Assembly: GCF_001280205.1 (NCBI RefSeq)
Contig: NZ_CP012573.1
Location: 62,001-126,000, forward strand
Direction: 5' to 3'
DNA: 64,000 nt
Source: Clavibacter capsici
GTDB lineage: Bacteria; Actinomycetota; Actinomycetes; Actinomycetales; Microbacteriaceae
Below are positions 34,145-43,417 of the stretch, piece by piece; the first letter of the stretch is position 1; every line of letters starts with the position of its first letter. The translations under genes and the position numbers were made by a program. The notes under the pieces are model-generated. The model saw only the letters and a list, made by a program, of their open reading frames with translations. It ran no database searches and was not told the origin of the DNA.

Positions 34145-35524
34145 ATGAGCAGCTACGCCGTCACCGATCCGACCACCGGCGAGAGGGTCGCCGAGCATCC
34201 CGAGATCACCGACGCGGAGCTGCAGGAGGCCATCGCCGCCGCCGAGGGCGCCTACCGCGCCTGGTCGCGCCGCACCTCGATCGCCCAGCGCGCCGCCCTC
34301 CTGGCCCGCGTCGCCGAGCTGCACACCGAGCGCCGTGACGAGCTGGCGCGGATCATCGTGCGCGAGATGGGCAAGCCCCTCGACCAGGCGCTCGGCGAGG
34401 TCGACTTCGCCGCCGACATCCTCGGCTACTACGCCCGCGGCGCCGAGGAGCTCCTCGCCGACGAGCCGATCGCGCTCGCCGACGGCACCGGATCCGCGTT
34501 CGTGCGCCGCTCCGGCCTCGGCGTGCTGCTCGGGATCATGCCGTGGAACTTCCCGTACTACCAGGTGGCCCGGTTCGCCGGCCCCGCCATCGTGACCGGG
34601 AACACGATCCTGCTGAAGCACGCGCCGCAGTGCCCCGAGTCGGCCGAGGCGATCCAGAGCATGTACCGCGACGCGGCGGCGGAGCTCGGCGCCGACCCGG
34701 GCGTCTACGTCAGCGTGCTCGCGACGAACGCGCAGATCGAGGGCGTCATCGCCGACCCGCGCGTGCAGGGCGTCTCCGTCACGGGATCCGAGCGGGCGGG
34801 CGCCGCCGTCGCCGAGATCGCGGGCCGGCACCTCAAGAAGGTCGTGCTCGAGCTCGGCGGATCCGACCCGTTCATCCTCCTGTCGACCGACGACCTCGAC
34901 GCCGTCGTCGCCGACGCGGTGGCGGCCCGCCTCGACAACAACGGCCAGTCCTGCAACGGTGCCAAGCGCTTCCTCGTCATCGACCACCTGTACGACGAGT
35001 TCGCGGCCCGCTTCACGGCAGCGCTGACGGCTGCCCAGCCTACGGATCCGATGGCCGACGGCACCCTGCTCGGCCCGCTCTCCTCGCGCGCCGCGACCGA
35101 GCGCCTCACGGAGCAGCTCGCCCGCGCGGTCGACCAGGGCGCCACCGTGCTCGCGAGCGGCGAGCCCGTCGGCAACATGTTCCCGCCCGCGGTGCTCGCC
35201 GACGTGACGCCCGAGATGGACGCCTACCGGGAGGAGTTCTTCGGGCCCGTCGCCGCGCTGTACCGCGTCGCGTCGGAGGAGGAGGCTGTCGTGCTCGCCA
35301 ACGACACCTCTTTCGGCCTCGGCTCGTACGTCTACACGACGGATCCGGAGCAGGCCCTGCGCGTCGCCGACGGCATCGACGCGGGCATGGTCTGGGTCAA
35401 CCTCGTGCTCGGCGACGCGGCCGAGCTCCCGTTCGGCGGCGTGAAGCGCTCGGGCTCGGGCCGCGAGCTCGGCCGCCACGCGGTCGACGAGTTCGCGAAC
35501 CGGAAGCTGATCCGCATCGCCTGA
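34145..35524 (+). CDS. NAD(P)-dependent aldehyde dehydrogenase, GabD-like
   Basis: 459 residues, the length of the GabD2 type; ATG after AGGAGGAGC. Motifs: MPWNFPYYQV (cofactor fold), SVTGSERAGAAVAE, the general base in VVLELGGSDP (Glu236), the nucleophile in GQSCNGAKR (Cys270), EEFFGPVAALYRV, and a C-terminal FGGVKRSGSGRELG. Best matches the succinate-semialdehyde dehydrogenase group, though other semialdehydes are possible. Cytosolic. Preceded by a LysR gene on the same strand. Confidence 0.92.
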   Translation: MSSYAVTDPTTGERVAEHPEITDAELQEAIAAAEGAYRAWSRRTSIAQRAALLARVAELHTERRDELARIIVREMGKPLDQALGEVDFAADILGYYARGAEELLADEPIALADGTGSAFVRRSGLGVLLGIMPWNFPYYQVARFAGPAIVTGNTILLKHAPQCPESAEAIQSMYRDAAAELGADPGVYVSVLATNAQIEGVIADPRVQGVSVTGSERAGAAVAEIAGRHLKKVVLELGGSDPFILLSTDDLDAVVADAVAARLDNNGQSCNGAKRFLVIDHLYDEFAARFTAALTAAQPTDPMADGTLLGPLSSRAATERLTEQLARAVDQGATVLASGEPVGNMFPPAVLADVTPEMDAYREEFFGPVAALYRVASEEEAVVLANDTSFGLGSYVYTTDPEQALRVADGIDAGMVWVNLVLGDAAELPFGGVKRSGSGRELGRHAVDEFANRKLIRIA

Positions 35525-35549
35525 CGGGCGCCCGCTCCGGCGACCGCCC

Positions 35550-35732
35550 TCACCAGGGACGCGACGCGCCCCGGCTGCGGATCGCCCGGGCGGGGACGGC
35601 GAGGAGCTGCCGCTGGCACCCGATGGTCCCCGTCACGAGGACGGCGAGCGCGCCCGCGGCGATGCCCGCCACGCTCGCCGCGACCAGGCCGAGGACGAGG
35701 GCCGGTCGGTGCAGGTGTCGGGCACGGTCCAT
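35550..35732 (-). CDS. Small single-pass membrane protein
   Basis: 60 residues. The ATG has a strong, well-spaced ribosome site (GAAGGAGATCCCC). One hydrophobic helix spans about residues 10-38 (ALVLGLVAASVAGIAAGALAVLVTGTIG), followed by a short Arg-rich tail. No homologue recognised. The ribosome site is the main support for the gene. It stands alone between the aldehyde dehydrogenase and a TetR gene. Confidence 0.6.
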   Translation of the reverse strand: MDRARHLHRPALVLGLVAASVAGIAAGALAVLVTGTIGCQRQLLAVPARAIRSRGASRPW

Positions 35733-35863
35733 GGGGATCTCCTTCGTCGCGATCGGGGGAGCGCCGCGGACGGAAGACGTCGCAGGCGGATCCGGCACCG
35801 TAGCGAGCGCGACCCCTCCCGCCGGCGGGCCCTCCACACGGGACCGCCGCGGCGACCGCCGGA

Positions 35864-36526
35864 TCAGGCCGCGCCGGTGCCCGCGATGTCGCGCAGCCGG
35901 CGGCGCACCGCCGCGTAGGAGGCGACGAGGGTCGTGTCGAGGCCGGCCGTGCGCGCATCCGCCCACTCGTCGATGGCCGCGCGCACCGCGACGCCCGCGA
36001 GCTCCGTCACGAGCCGGGCCTCCTGCGCCGTGATGCGGCCGCCGAACGCCGTCGTGATCCGCTCGGCCAGCTCCCACGAGCGCGTCGCGTCGATCGACAC
36101 CGCCGTCGACCGCAGCTGCGGCTCGGCGGCCATGAGCCGGCGCACGCGCAGCTGCTGGTGCGCGATGGCGGAGAGGTCGCCGTCGAGGCTCGCGAGCACC
36201 TTCTGGTACACGGCCTCGAGCTGGGGGAGCGGCGCGGATCCGCGGTCGACGTCGGCGAGCCAGGCGTCGAGCGGCGCGTCGAAGACGGGGTGGAGCGTGA
36301 GGACCGACTCCTCCTTGCTCGGGAAGTAGCGGAAGCACGTGCGGTCGGAGACGCCCGCGGCCTGCGCGATGTCGTGGATGGTGGTGGCCGCCATGCCGCG
36401 CTGCTCGAAGAGGGAGAGCGCGGCCTCGCTGATCTCGGTGGTCGTCGCCATGCGGCGCCGCTCGCGGAGGCCAGCGGTGCCGTTCGCTGCCGTACCGGGC
36501 CCGGCCACGTCGCTCAGGGTGCCCAT
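35864..36526 (-). CDS. TetR-family regulator (adjacent to MFS pump)
   Basis: 220 residues from ATG 36526. HTH: TTTEISEAALSLFEQRGMAATTIHDIAQAAGVSDRTCFRYFPSKEESVL (about residues 25-75); ligand domain to the end. A longer reading from 36607 would run through the likely promoter of the divergent pump. It probably represses the MFS exporter at 36670 and is released by a drug-like ligand. Start choice is uncertain by up to 27 codons. Confidence 0.9.
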   Translation of the reverse strand: MGTLSDVAGPGTAANGTAGLRERRRMATTTEISEAALSLFEQRGMAATTIHDIAQAAGVSDRTCFRYFPSKEESVLTLHPVFDAPLDAWLADVDRGSAPLPQLEAVYQKVLASLDGDLSAIAHQQLRVRRLMAAEPQLRSTAVSIDATRSWELAERITTAFGGRITAQEARLVTELAGVAVRAAIDEWADARTAGLDTTLVASYAAVRRRLRDIAGTGAA

Positions 36527-36669
36527 CCGGTCGCCTGCCTCTCGCACATCCCGCCGGTCGGATCCGACGAATCTGTCATATACTGCCACATGGTCCGAGT
36601 CTGACATCCGGACCTCCCCGGCCCCGCACCGTCGCGCGCGCCCCGCCTTCCACTCCCCGGAGAACCCCC

Positions 36670-38211
36670 ATGAGCACGCCGCCCTCCGCCGACACCCGGC
36701 GCGACGCCACGCCGCCCGCCGAGTCGACCCTCCCCACCCGCGACCGGGCCGCGTCCGACCGCGCCGCCACCCCCGAGGACGAGCGCCTGCCGCAGGGCGC
36801 CCCGCTCGTCATCGGCCTGCTCGTCGTCGCCGCGTTCGTCGTGATCCTCAACGAGACGATCATGAGCGTCGCCCTGCCGAGCCTCATGGTCGACCTGCAG
36901 ATCACCACCGCCACCGCGCAGTGGCTCACGACCGGCTTCATGCTGACGATGGCCGTCGTGATCCCCGCGACCGGCTTCATCCTCCAGCGCTTCTCCACGC
37001 GCCAGGTCTTCGGCGCCGCCATGACGCTGTTCTCGCTCGGCACGCTCGTCGCGGCCATCGCACCCGGCTTCGGCGTGCTGCTCGTCGGCCGCATCGTGCA
37101 GGCCAGCGGCACGGCGATCATGATGCCGCTGCTGTTCACGACCGTGCTCAACCTGGTGCCCGCCGCGCGCCGCGGCCGCCTCATGGGCGTCATCTCCATC
37201 GTCATCGCGGTCGCCCCGGCGATCGGCCCGACGGTGTCCGGCCTCATCCTCAGCTCGCTCTCGTGGCGCTGGATGTTCTGGATCGTGCTGCCCATCGCGT
37301 TGGTCGCGCTCACGCTCGGCCTCTGGAGGATCACGAACCTCACGACCCCGCGGAAGCTGCCGTTCGACATCCTCTCCGTGGTGCTCTCCACGCTCGCGTT
37401 CGGCGGCCTGATCTTCGGCCTCTCGAGCCTGGGCGAGTCGGCCGAGGGCAACGCGCCCCTGCCGCTGTGGATCCCGATCACGGTCGGCGTGCTCGCGCTC
37501 GCCGCCTTCATCGGCCGCCAGGTCTCGCTGCAGCGCGAGGACCGCGCGCTCATGGACCTGCGCACCTTCCGCAGCCGCCCGTTCGTGGTCGCGATCATCA
37601 TGGTGAGCGTCAGCATGATGGCGCTGTTCGGCAGCCTGATCGTCCTGCCGCTCTACCTGCAGAACGTGCTCGAGCTCGGCACCCTCGAGACGGGCCTCCT
37701 GCTCCTCCCCGGCGGCGCGCTCATGGCGGTCCTGTCGCCCATCGTGGGTCGCCTGTTCGACCGCGTCGGGCCGCGCCCTCTCGTGATCCCCGGCGCCGTC
37801 GTCGTGAGCATCGCCCTCTGGGGCATGACCACGATGCTGCACGAGGGCACGTCGATCGGCTGGGTCATCGCGGTGCACCTGGTGCTCAACGCCGGCCTCG
37901 CGTTCATGTTCACGCCGCTGCTCACCTCGGCCCTCGGATCCCTGCCGCCGCGCCTCTACTCGCACGGCAGCGCGACGGTCTCGACCATGCAGCAGCTGGC
38001 GGGCGCCGCGGGCACGGCCCTCTTCGTCACGGTGCTCACGACCACGACGGTCGCCGGCCTCGCCGACGGGCAGTCGGAGGTCACGGCCACCGCGGCCGGC
38101 GTGCAGGCGGCCTTCATGATCGGCGGGTTCATCTCGCTCGCCGCCATCGTCGCCTCGTTCTTCGTCCGTCGCCCGGCGGAGCCGCTGCCGGAGGGCGTGG
38201 CGGGGCACTAG
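36670..38211 (+). CDS. MFS multidrug exporter, DHA2 (EmrB/QacA) family
   Basis: 513 residues with 14 hydrophobic helices, the DHA2 number. Motifs: LNETIMSVALPSLMVDLQI in TM1, QWLTTGFMLTMAVVIP, the loop RFSTRQVFGAAMTLFSLGTLVAAIAPGFGVLLVGRIVQA and motif C GVISIVIAVAPAIGPTVSGLI. It exports drugs or metabolites in exchange for protons. Divergent from a TetR gene. A -10-like TATACT lies at 36579-36584 in the intergenic region. Confidence 0.93.
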   Translation: MSTPPSADTRRDATPPAESTLPTRDRAASDRAATPEDERLPQGAPLVIGLLVVAAFVVILNETIMSVALPSLMVDLQITTATAQWLTTGFMLTMAVVIPATGFILQRFSTRQVFGAAMTLFSLGTLVAAIAPGFGVLLVGRIVQASGTAIMMPLLFTTVLNLVPAARRGRLMGVISIVIAVAPAIGPTVSGLILSSLSWRWMFWIVLPIALVALTLGLWRITNLTTPRKLPFDILSVVLSTLAFGGLIFGLSSLGESAEGNAPLPLWIPITVGVLALAAFIGRQVSLQREDRALMDLRTFRSRPFVVAIIMVSVSMMALFGSLIVLPLYLQNVLELGTLETGLLLLPGGALMAVLSPIVGRLFDRVGPRPLVIPGAVVVSIALWGMTTMLHEGTSIGWVIAVHLVLNAGLAFMFTPLLTSALGSLPPRLYSHGSATVSTMQQLAGAAGTALFVTVLTTTTVAGLADGQSEVTATAAGVQAAFMIGGFISLAAIVASFFVRRPAEPLPEGVAGH

Positions 38212-38246
38212 CGCGCAGCACCCGCGTCGATCCGGCCCGGCCCCGT

Positions 38247-38996
38247 TCAGTCCCAGGACGCGGAGCCGGGCCGGACGTCCGCCCGCGTCCCGCGGCTCCA
38301 CCGCGCGATCGACTGCTCCACGTACTCGCCCACGAGGGCCGGCAGGTCGAGCGCCGGGTTGTGGATCCACTGGATCTCGAGGCCGTCGAGGATCGCGAGG
38401 AAGCACGCCGCCTCGTACTCGAGCGTGGCCTCGTCCATCTCCGGGACCTGCCCGAGCGCCACGGCCTCGCCGATGCGGCGGCGGATCTGCGCGATGGTGC
38501 GCGCGTACCGGCCGCGCATGTACGCGTGGGCGGGGTGCGTCGCGTCGCTGGTCTCGGTCGCGAAGGTCAGGTACAGCTCGAGGAAGCCCCGGTGCTGCAC
38601 GTGGTACCGCATGAGGTCGACGAAGGCGCGGAGCGCGGGCAGGCCCGGCGCCGCCTCCGAGACGAACGGCTGCTGCCGGTCCCACTCGCGCAGCACCTCC
38701 GTGAGGAGCTCCTCCTTCCGGAAGTAGCGCAGCACGGCAGCGGGGGAGACGCCCACCTCGTCGGCGATCTCCTTGATCGTCGCGGCGCCGTAGCCGCGAA
38801 CGCCGAACACGCGCACGGCGGCGTCGACGATCTCCGCGCGCCGACGCACGCCCGTCGAGTAGCGGCCGCGGGGCGCGGCGCCCGCGGAGGCGCCCGGATC
38901 GGGGTTCGTGCTCGGATCCGCACCGGGATCAGGAAAGTTTGCCGCCGATACCGCGGATTCCCGGCGATCCGGGGAGGCGCCTCTCGTCTCGGTCAC
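38247..38996 (-). CDS. TetR-family regulator (divergent from sugar operon)
   Basis: 249 residues; GTG with AGGGAGGA eight bases upstream. A 50-residue disordered leader, then the HTH RRAEIVDAAVRVFGVRGYGAATIKEIADEVGVSPAAVLRYFRKEELLTEVL. The C-terminal domain is TetR-like (FVDLMRYHVQHRGFLELYLTFATETS). It is divergent from the oxidoreductase/ABC operon at 39108, so it is the first candidate for its regulator. It also converges with the MFS gene, but a TetR already sits divergent from that gene. Confidence 0.9.
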   Translation of the reverse strand: MTETRGASPDRRESAVSAANFPDPGADPSTNPDPGASAGAAPRGRYSTGVRRRAEIVDAAVRVFGVRGYGAATIKEIADEVGVSPAAVLRYFRKEELLTEVLREWDRQQPFVSEAAPGLPALRAFVDLMRYHVQHRGFLELYLTFATETSDATHPAHAYMRGRYARTIAQIRRRIGEAVALGQVPEMDEATLEYEAACFLAILDGLEIQWIHNPALDLPALVGEYVEQSIARWSRGTRADVRPGSASWD

Positions 38997-39013
38997 GATG
39001 CGCGTCCTCCCTC

Positions 39014-39042
39014 TTGTGCGGCCCTGGGTCGGGACGTACAGT
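39014..39042 (+). promoter_or_regulatory. Promoter of the first carbohydrate operon (candidate)
   Basis: TTGTGC (39014-39019) and TACAGT (39037-39042) with a 17-base spacer. A weak dyad AAAC-N10-GTTT at 39054-39071 just downstream could be a TetR operator. This leaves a leader of about 60 bases. Confidence 0.4.
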
Positions 39043-39107
39043 GACTCAACCGTAAACGAGGCGTCAGGTTTCGTCCGACGGTGATCATTGCTAGGGACGA
39101 GGGCGTC

Positions 39108-40196
39108 GTGGGCGAAGTGGTGTTCGGTGTGGGCCTCATCGGGGCCGGACCGGTAGGGCAGGCGATCCACCTGCCCACGTTGGCGCGCATGGCCGACCGC
39201 TTCCGCGTCGTCCACGTGATGGACGTCGACGCCGACGTCGCCGAGCGGGTCGCGGCCCGGGCGGGTGCCCGGCACTCGACCGACGCGGACGCGCTCATCC
39301 GGGATCCGGCCGTCGACGTGGTCGTCATCGGCAGCCCGAACCGCTTCCACGCCGAGCAGGTCGTCGCCGCGTGCCGCGCGGGCAAGCGCGCGGTGCTGTG
39401 CGAGAAGCCGCTCGCCGTCACCGTCGAGGAGGGCGAGGCCATCGCGCGCGCCTCCGCCGAGCACGGCGTGCCCGTCGTCGTCGGCACGATGCACGCGTTC
39501 GACCCCGCGTGGATCGCCGCGGTCGACGCCTGGGACGCCTCGGGCGACGTGCCGCACACCGTCCGCATCTCGGCCGTCATCCCGCCGAACCCCGACTCCG
39601 AGGACTCCGCCACCGAGATCGTCGGCCGGCCCGCACCCCGCGCGGCGGGCGAGCCGGACGTGGAGGCGCAGGCGCTCGCCGTCTCCGGTGGTGTGCTCGG
39701 CCTCGCCATCCACGACCTCCCGCTCGCGCGGCGCCTCCTGCCCGACGCCCGGCCGCGCGTGATCAGCGCCCGCGCCCTCCGGCCGTGGGGCTACGAGATC
39801 GTCGCCATGGTCGGCGGGAGCGTGCTCGAGGTGCACGGCATCGGCGGCGCCTCGTGGGATCCCGAGTGGACGCTCGACGCCGTCGCGCGCGACCGCTCGC
39901 TCCACCTCGACTTCTCCCTCTCCTACGTGCACGCCGGATCCAGCACCGCCACGCTCATGGGCGCCCGCGGCACCACCGGCTGGGGCCCGTACCCGGACAA
40001 CGGCTACCTCGGCGAGTGGGAGCACGTGCACGACGTGGTCACGGGCGCGGCCGAGCCGGTGCCGATGTCCGTGCTCCTCGCCGACCTCGCGCTCGCCATC
40101 GACATCGCCGACCAGGCCGCCGCGCTCATCCGGGCGGACGTGGCCGTCGTGTCGGGATCCGCCGCCGAGCCCCGCCGGACGGGGGTCGCCGCATGA
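39108..40196 (+). CDS. Gfo/Idh/MocA-family oxidoreductase
   Basis: 362 residues from GTG 39108, with AGGGACGAGG upstream; an in-frame GTG at 39081 would add nine residues. Rossmann domain: [57 protein letters not shown]. The C-terminal alpha/beta domain includes GGVLGLAIHDLPLARRLL, with the catalytic-type HD. NAD(P)-dependent oxidation of a sugar, inositol or sugar acid is usual. First gene of a five-gene sugar-uptake operon; its stop overlaps the next ATG. Confidence 0.88.
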   Translation: MGEVVFGVGLIGAGPVGQAIHLPTLARMADRFRVVHVMDVDADVAERVAARAGARHSTDADALIRDPAVDVVVIGSPNRFHAEQVVAACRAGKRAVLCEKPLAVTVEEGEAIARASAEHGVPVVVGTMHAFDPAWIAAVDAWDASGDVPHTVRISAVIPPNPDSEDSATEIVGRPAPRAAGEPDVEAQALAVSGGVLGLAIHDLPLARRLLPDARPRVISARALRPWGYEIVAMVGGSVLEVHGIGGASWDPEWTLDAVARDRSLHLDFSLSYVHAGSSTATLMGARGTTGWGPYPDNGYLGEWEHVHDVVTGAAEPVPMSVLLADLALAIDIADQAAALIRADVAVVSGSAAEPRRTGVAA

Positions 40197-41005
40197 GCGC
40201 CCTGACCCTCCGCATCGACACCGCCGTCTCGGCGCCCCACGCGCACGCCGCCGTCGCGACCCTCGCCTCGCTGCCCGAGTCCTTCCGCCGCACGGAGGAC
40301 GCGGGCGACGTGGTCGTGATCGCGGGCGGCGCCGGGTGGGCCGGCCGCGCGACCGCCGCGGCCCGCGCGGGTGCTCGCGCCCTCCTCGTGCTCGACCCCG
40401 GCCCCGCCGACGACGCCGAACTCGCCGCGCTGGTGGCGACGGGCGCACCCGTGGTGCTCGACGTGCCGTGGCGGCACGACGAGGCCGTGCGGCGGGTGGC
40501 CCCGCGGATCCACCGCCTCGCCGCTCCCGGGGCCCTGCTCGAGGCGCGCGCCACCCTCGCGGACGGCGACGACCTCGCCGGCGCGGCCCGCGCGCTCGCG
40601 CTCACGACGCAGGTGCTCCTCGGCGCGCCCCTCACGGAGCTCGTGATCCTCGCGCGCACGCCGGACCACCTGATGCTCACGGGATCCACCGCGACCGGCG
40701 TGCACGTGATCGTCAGCGCGCTCGTCGCGGCCCACGGCCACGCGTGCGCGACCTTCCGCCTCGTCGTCGGCGACCGCGCCGCGCACGTCGCCCTCCCCGC
40801 GCCGGACACGGCGGCCCCCGGACGGGCGAGCGTCACCGACGCCGCCGGCCGCGAGGACCTCCCCGTCGTCTTCGAGTCCGGCCACCGCACCGCGCTGCGC
40901 CTGGCCCGCGACGCCGCCCACGGTCGATGCGCGCCCGACGACGTCGCCGACCTCCGCGCCCTCCTCGCCGCAGCGCCCGCGCTCGCCGACGCCGCGCTCC
41001 CCTAG
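40193..41005 (+). CDS. Unknown protein coupled to the oxidoreductase
   Basis: 270 residues, ATG overlapping the oxidoreductase stop. Ala/Leu/Arg-rich, no signal or membrane helix. It has a nucleotide-fold-like start (VVVIAGGAGWAGRATAAARAGARALLVLDPG) and alternating strands and helices, ending in a helical segment after VVFESGHRTALRLARDAAHGR. The glycines of the first strand and loop are not a clean Rossmann pattern. It may be a degenerate partner of the Gfo/Idh/MocA enzyme; no function can be assigned. Confidence 0.75.
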   Translation: MSALTLRIDTAVSAPHAHAAVATLASLPESFRRTEDAGDVVVIAGGAGWAGRATAAARAGARALLVLDPGPADDAELAALVATGAPVVLDVPWRHDEAVRRVAPRIHRLAAPGALLEARATLADGDDLAGAARALALTTQVLLGAPLTELVILARTPDHLMLTGSTATGVHVIVSALVAAHGHACATFRLVVGDRAAHVALPAPDTAAPGRASVTDAAGREDLPVVFESGHRTALRLARDAAHGRCAPDDVADLRALLAAAPALADAALP

Positions 41006-41064
41006 GCCCAGCCCCTTCCATCCCTTCCACCACACACAGCACCACCGGACAACGGAGTCAGAAA

Positions 41065-42387
41065 ATGCCACAGCAGTCATCCAGCGCCTTCGGCAACGGC
41101 CTCACCCGACGATCCCTCCTGAGCGCCGGGGTCGGCGCCGCGGCGGTCGGCCTCCTCGCCGCGTGCAGCGGCGGAGGCGGAGGCGCCTCGGGCGCCGGCG
41201 CACCCCTCAAGTTCTGGAACATGCCCTGGGGCGCGCCCGCCTTCCTCACCGAGGACAAGGCGATCTCCGCGGCCTACAAGCCCGCGAGCGGCATGGGCGG
41301 GGTCAGCTACCAGCAGGTCCAGTGGGCCAACTTCACGCAGACGTTCTCCACCGCGGTCGCGGCGAACAACGGTCCGGCCGTCAGCTCCGGAGGCGGGACG
41401 ACGGCGTTCCTCTTCGAGGCGCAGGGCAAGATCGCGTACGCGGACGACCTCATCGAGACGTGGAAGGGCAACGGCATCTACGACGACTTCCTCCCGGGCC
41501 TCGTCGACACCCTGAAGACGGCCAACGGCTACGCGGCCGTCCCGTACAACCTCGACATGCGCATGTACTGGTACCGCAAGGACCTCCTCGAGAAGGCCGG
41601 CGTCGAGGCGCCCACCGACTGGGACTCCTACGAGGCCGCGTGCGCCGGGCTCAAGAAGATCGGCGTCTACGGCTACGGCACCCGCTCGGGCGCCGGCGCC
41701 TTCACCGGCTTCCACCAGATCGTCGCCCACATGATCAACAACGGCGGCGGCCTGTTCGACCCCGACCAGAACCCCGACGTCGTCACGGACAAGAACATCG
41801 AGGCCGTCGAGTGGGTGCTCGGCATGGTGAAGAACGGCTACGTGGATCCCCGCAGCGCCACCTACACCTCCGACAACGCGTACCAGCAGATGGACGCCGG
41901 CACCTTCGGCATGCTCTGGGACGGCGCGGGCGCCACGGCCAACGTGAGCCCGGAAACCGCGGCGAACATGGTGGTCGGCGACCCGCTCGTGGGCCCCGGC
42001 GGCGAGAAGGGCGCGCTCTACTTCCCGAACAACATCATGATGTACAAGTCGACGCCCAGCCAGGAGAACAGCGAGGCGTTCCTCACGTACTACTACCAGA
42101 ACATGAAGTCGCTCTGGACGAAGCAGACCGGCATCGGCCTGCCCCCGCTGAAGTCCATCGCCGACGAGGCGTACGCGGACGACGCGAACACCACCAAGAT
42201 CCTCAACGACTGGCAGCCGATCTCGAAGACGTGGGGCGCCCCCGGCTCGAACACGGTGTTCCAGAACGTGACCAAGGTGGACGGCACGCAGCCGACGATC
42301 TCGTTCGCGCAGGCCGTGCTCGGCGGCACGGTCACCGCGAGGGAGGCTCTCGAGAAGCTGCAGAAGGAACTGGACGCGGGCGCGTGA
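41065..42387 (+). CDS. Sugar ABC transporter solute-binding lipoprotein
   Basis: 440 residues. A twin-arginine and lipobox leader (LTRRSLLSAG..., LLAAC with Cys34) suggests Tat export and lipid anchoring. The mature protein is a type-1 binding fold of the CUT1 carbohydrate family: PAVSSGGGTTAFLFEAQGKIAYADDLIETW, AVPYNLDMRMYWYRKDLLEKAGVEAPTDWDSYEAACAGLKK, and GTFGMLWDGAGATANVSPE. Sugar ligand unknown. It feeds the two permeases downstream. Confidence 0.93.
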   Translation: MPQQSSSAFGNGLTRRSLLSAGVGAAAVGLLAACSGGGGGASGAGAPLKFWNMPWGAPAFLTEDKAISAAYKPASGMGGVSYQQVQWANFTQTFSTAVAANNGPAVSSGGGTTAFLFEAQGKIAYADDLIETWKGNGIYDDFLPGLVDTLKTANGYAAVPYNLDMRMYWYRKDLLEKAGVEAPTDWDSYEAACAGLKKIGVYGYGTRSGAGAFTGFHQIVAHMINNGGGLFDPDQNPDVVTDKNIEAVEWVLGMVKNGYVDPRSATYTSDNAYQQMDAGTFGMLWDGAGATANVSPETAANMVVGDPLVGPGGEKGALYFPNNIMMYKSTPSQENSEAFLTYYYQNMKSLWTKQTGIGLPPLKSIADEAYADDANTTKILNDWQPISKTWGAPGSNTVFQNVTKVDGTQPTISFAQAVLGGTVTAREALEKLQKELDAGA

Positions 42388-42413
42388 CGCCGCGGACACC
42401 CGGAGGCCGTGAC

Positions 42414-42431
42414 ATGGGCGAGGTGACCTGA
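42414..42431 (+). CDS. Five-codon mini-ORF overlapping the permease start
   Basis: ATG GGC GAG GTG ACC TGA, reading MGEVT, with GGAGG seven bases before its ATG. Its TGA overlaps the permease ATG (TGATG). It is in a different frame from both neighbours. It may serve translational coupling between the binding protein and the permeases, or be chance. Low confidence as a functional unit. Confidence 0.3.
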   Translation: MGEVT

Positions 42432-43417
42432 TGGCGGTGGACACGCGCGTCGCCGACAAGATCGGGCTGGCCCGGCGCGGGGTCGGCGTCGCCGGCTCCG
42501 GCCGGCCGCCCGGCGCGCCCCGCAAGGGCTCCGGCAAGACGCCGCTCGGCCGGGCGGGCGCGACGCTGGCGCTGTTCGCGCTGCCGTCGCTGATCCTGCT
42601 GATCCTCCTGAACGTCTACCCGGTCGTCTACTCGTTCCTGCAGTCGCTGCAGCAGGGCACGCCGTCGACGCTCCCGTGGGAGACGCCGTTCGTCGGCTTC
42701 CAGAACTACGCGAACGTGATCACGTCGGAGTCGTTCCGCAACGCGACCACGTTCACGATCGTGTTCACGCTCGTGGGCGTGTTCGGCTCGTGGATCGTGG
42801 GCCTCGCCCTCGCGCTGCTGCTGCGCACCCGGATCCCGGCCAACGGGCTCTTCAAGGTGCTGCTGCTCCTGCCGTGGATCGTCCCGGTGGTCGTGTCGTC
42901 GACCTCGTGGAACTGGCTGGTGGCGACGCCGCAGAGCCCGGTGCCGATCATCCTGGAGACGCTCGGGTTCCCCGACGCGAACTTCCTCGGCGACCCGCTG
43001 CTCGCGCAGATCGTGGTCTGCGTGTTCAAGGTCTGGATCAGCTTCCCGTTCATGCTGATGATGATGTCCTCGGCGCTCGCGTCGGTGGACACCAACGTCT
43101 ACGAGGCGGCGAAGATGGACGGCGCGAGCGCCTGGCAGGCGTTCCGCGGCGTGACCCTCCCGATCATCTCCCGCACCACGTACATCAGCTGGGTGCTGAT
43201 GACGATCTTCTGCGTCAACGACTTCCCGACGATCTTCCTGCTCACGCAGGGCGGTCCCGTGAACGCGACGACGTCGCTGATCGTGCTGGCGTACCAGCAG
43301 GCGTTCCAGAACCTGCAGACCGGACCGGCGACCGCGGTGGCGTTCATGATGACGGCGGTGCTCGTCCTCGTGTCGACGCTGCTGTACCGGCAGATCAAGA
43401 AGGCGGACATCGAATGA
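42431..43417 (+). CDS. Sugar ABC permease (MalF-type)
   Basis: 328 residues with six helices after a 45-residue basic leader. The cytosolic ATPase-docking loop is EAAKMDGASAWQAFRGVTLPII (EAA motif). It forms the channel with the next gene product. The stop overlaps the next ATG (ATGA). No ATPase is encoded in this operon. Confidence 0.93.
   Translation: MAVDTRVADKIGLARRGVGVAGSGRPPGAPRKGSGKTPLGRAGATLALFALPSLILLILLNVYPVVYSFLQSLQQGTPSTLPWETPFVGFQNYANVITSESFRNATTFTIVFTLVGVFGSWIVGLALALLLRTRIPANGLFKVLLLLPWIVPVVVSSTSWNWLVATPQSPVPIILETLGFPDANFLGDPLLAQIVVCVFKVWISFPFMLMMMSSALASVDTNVYEAAKMDGASAWQAFRGVTLPIISRTTYISWVLMTIFCVNDFPTIFLLTQGGPVNATTSLIVLAYQQAFQNLQTGPATAVAFMMTAVLVLVSTLLYRQIKKADIE

Noticed and set aside
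36526-36607. N-terminal extension of the TetR protein starting at 36607
   Set aside because: The extra 27 residues lie over the promoter region of the divergent pump and do not look like TetR sequence; the ATG at 36526 is preferred, though without a strong ribosome site.
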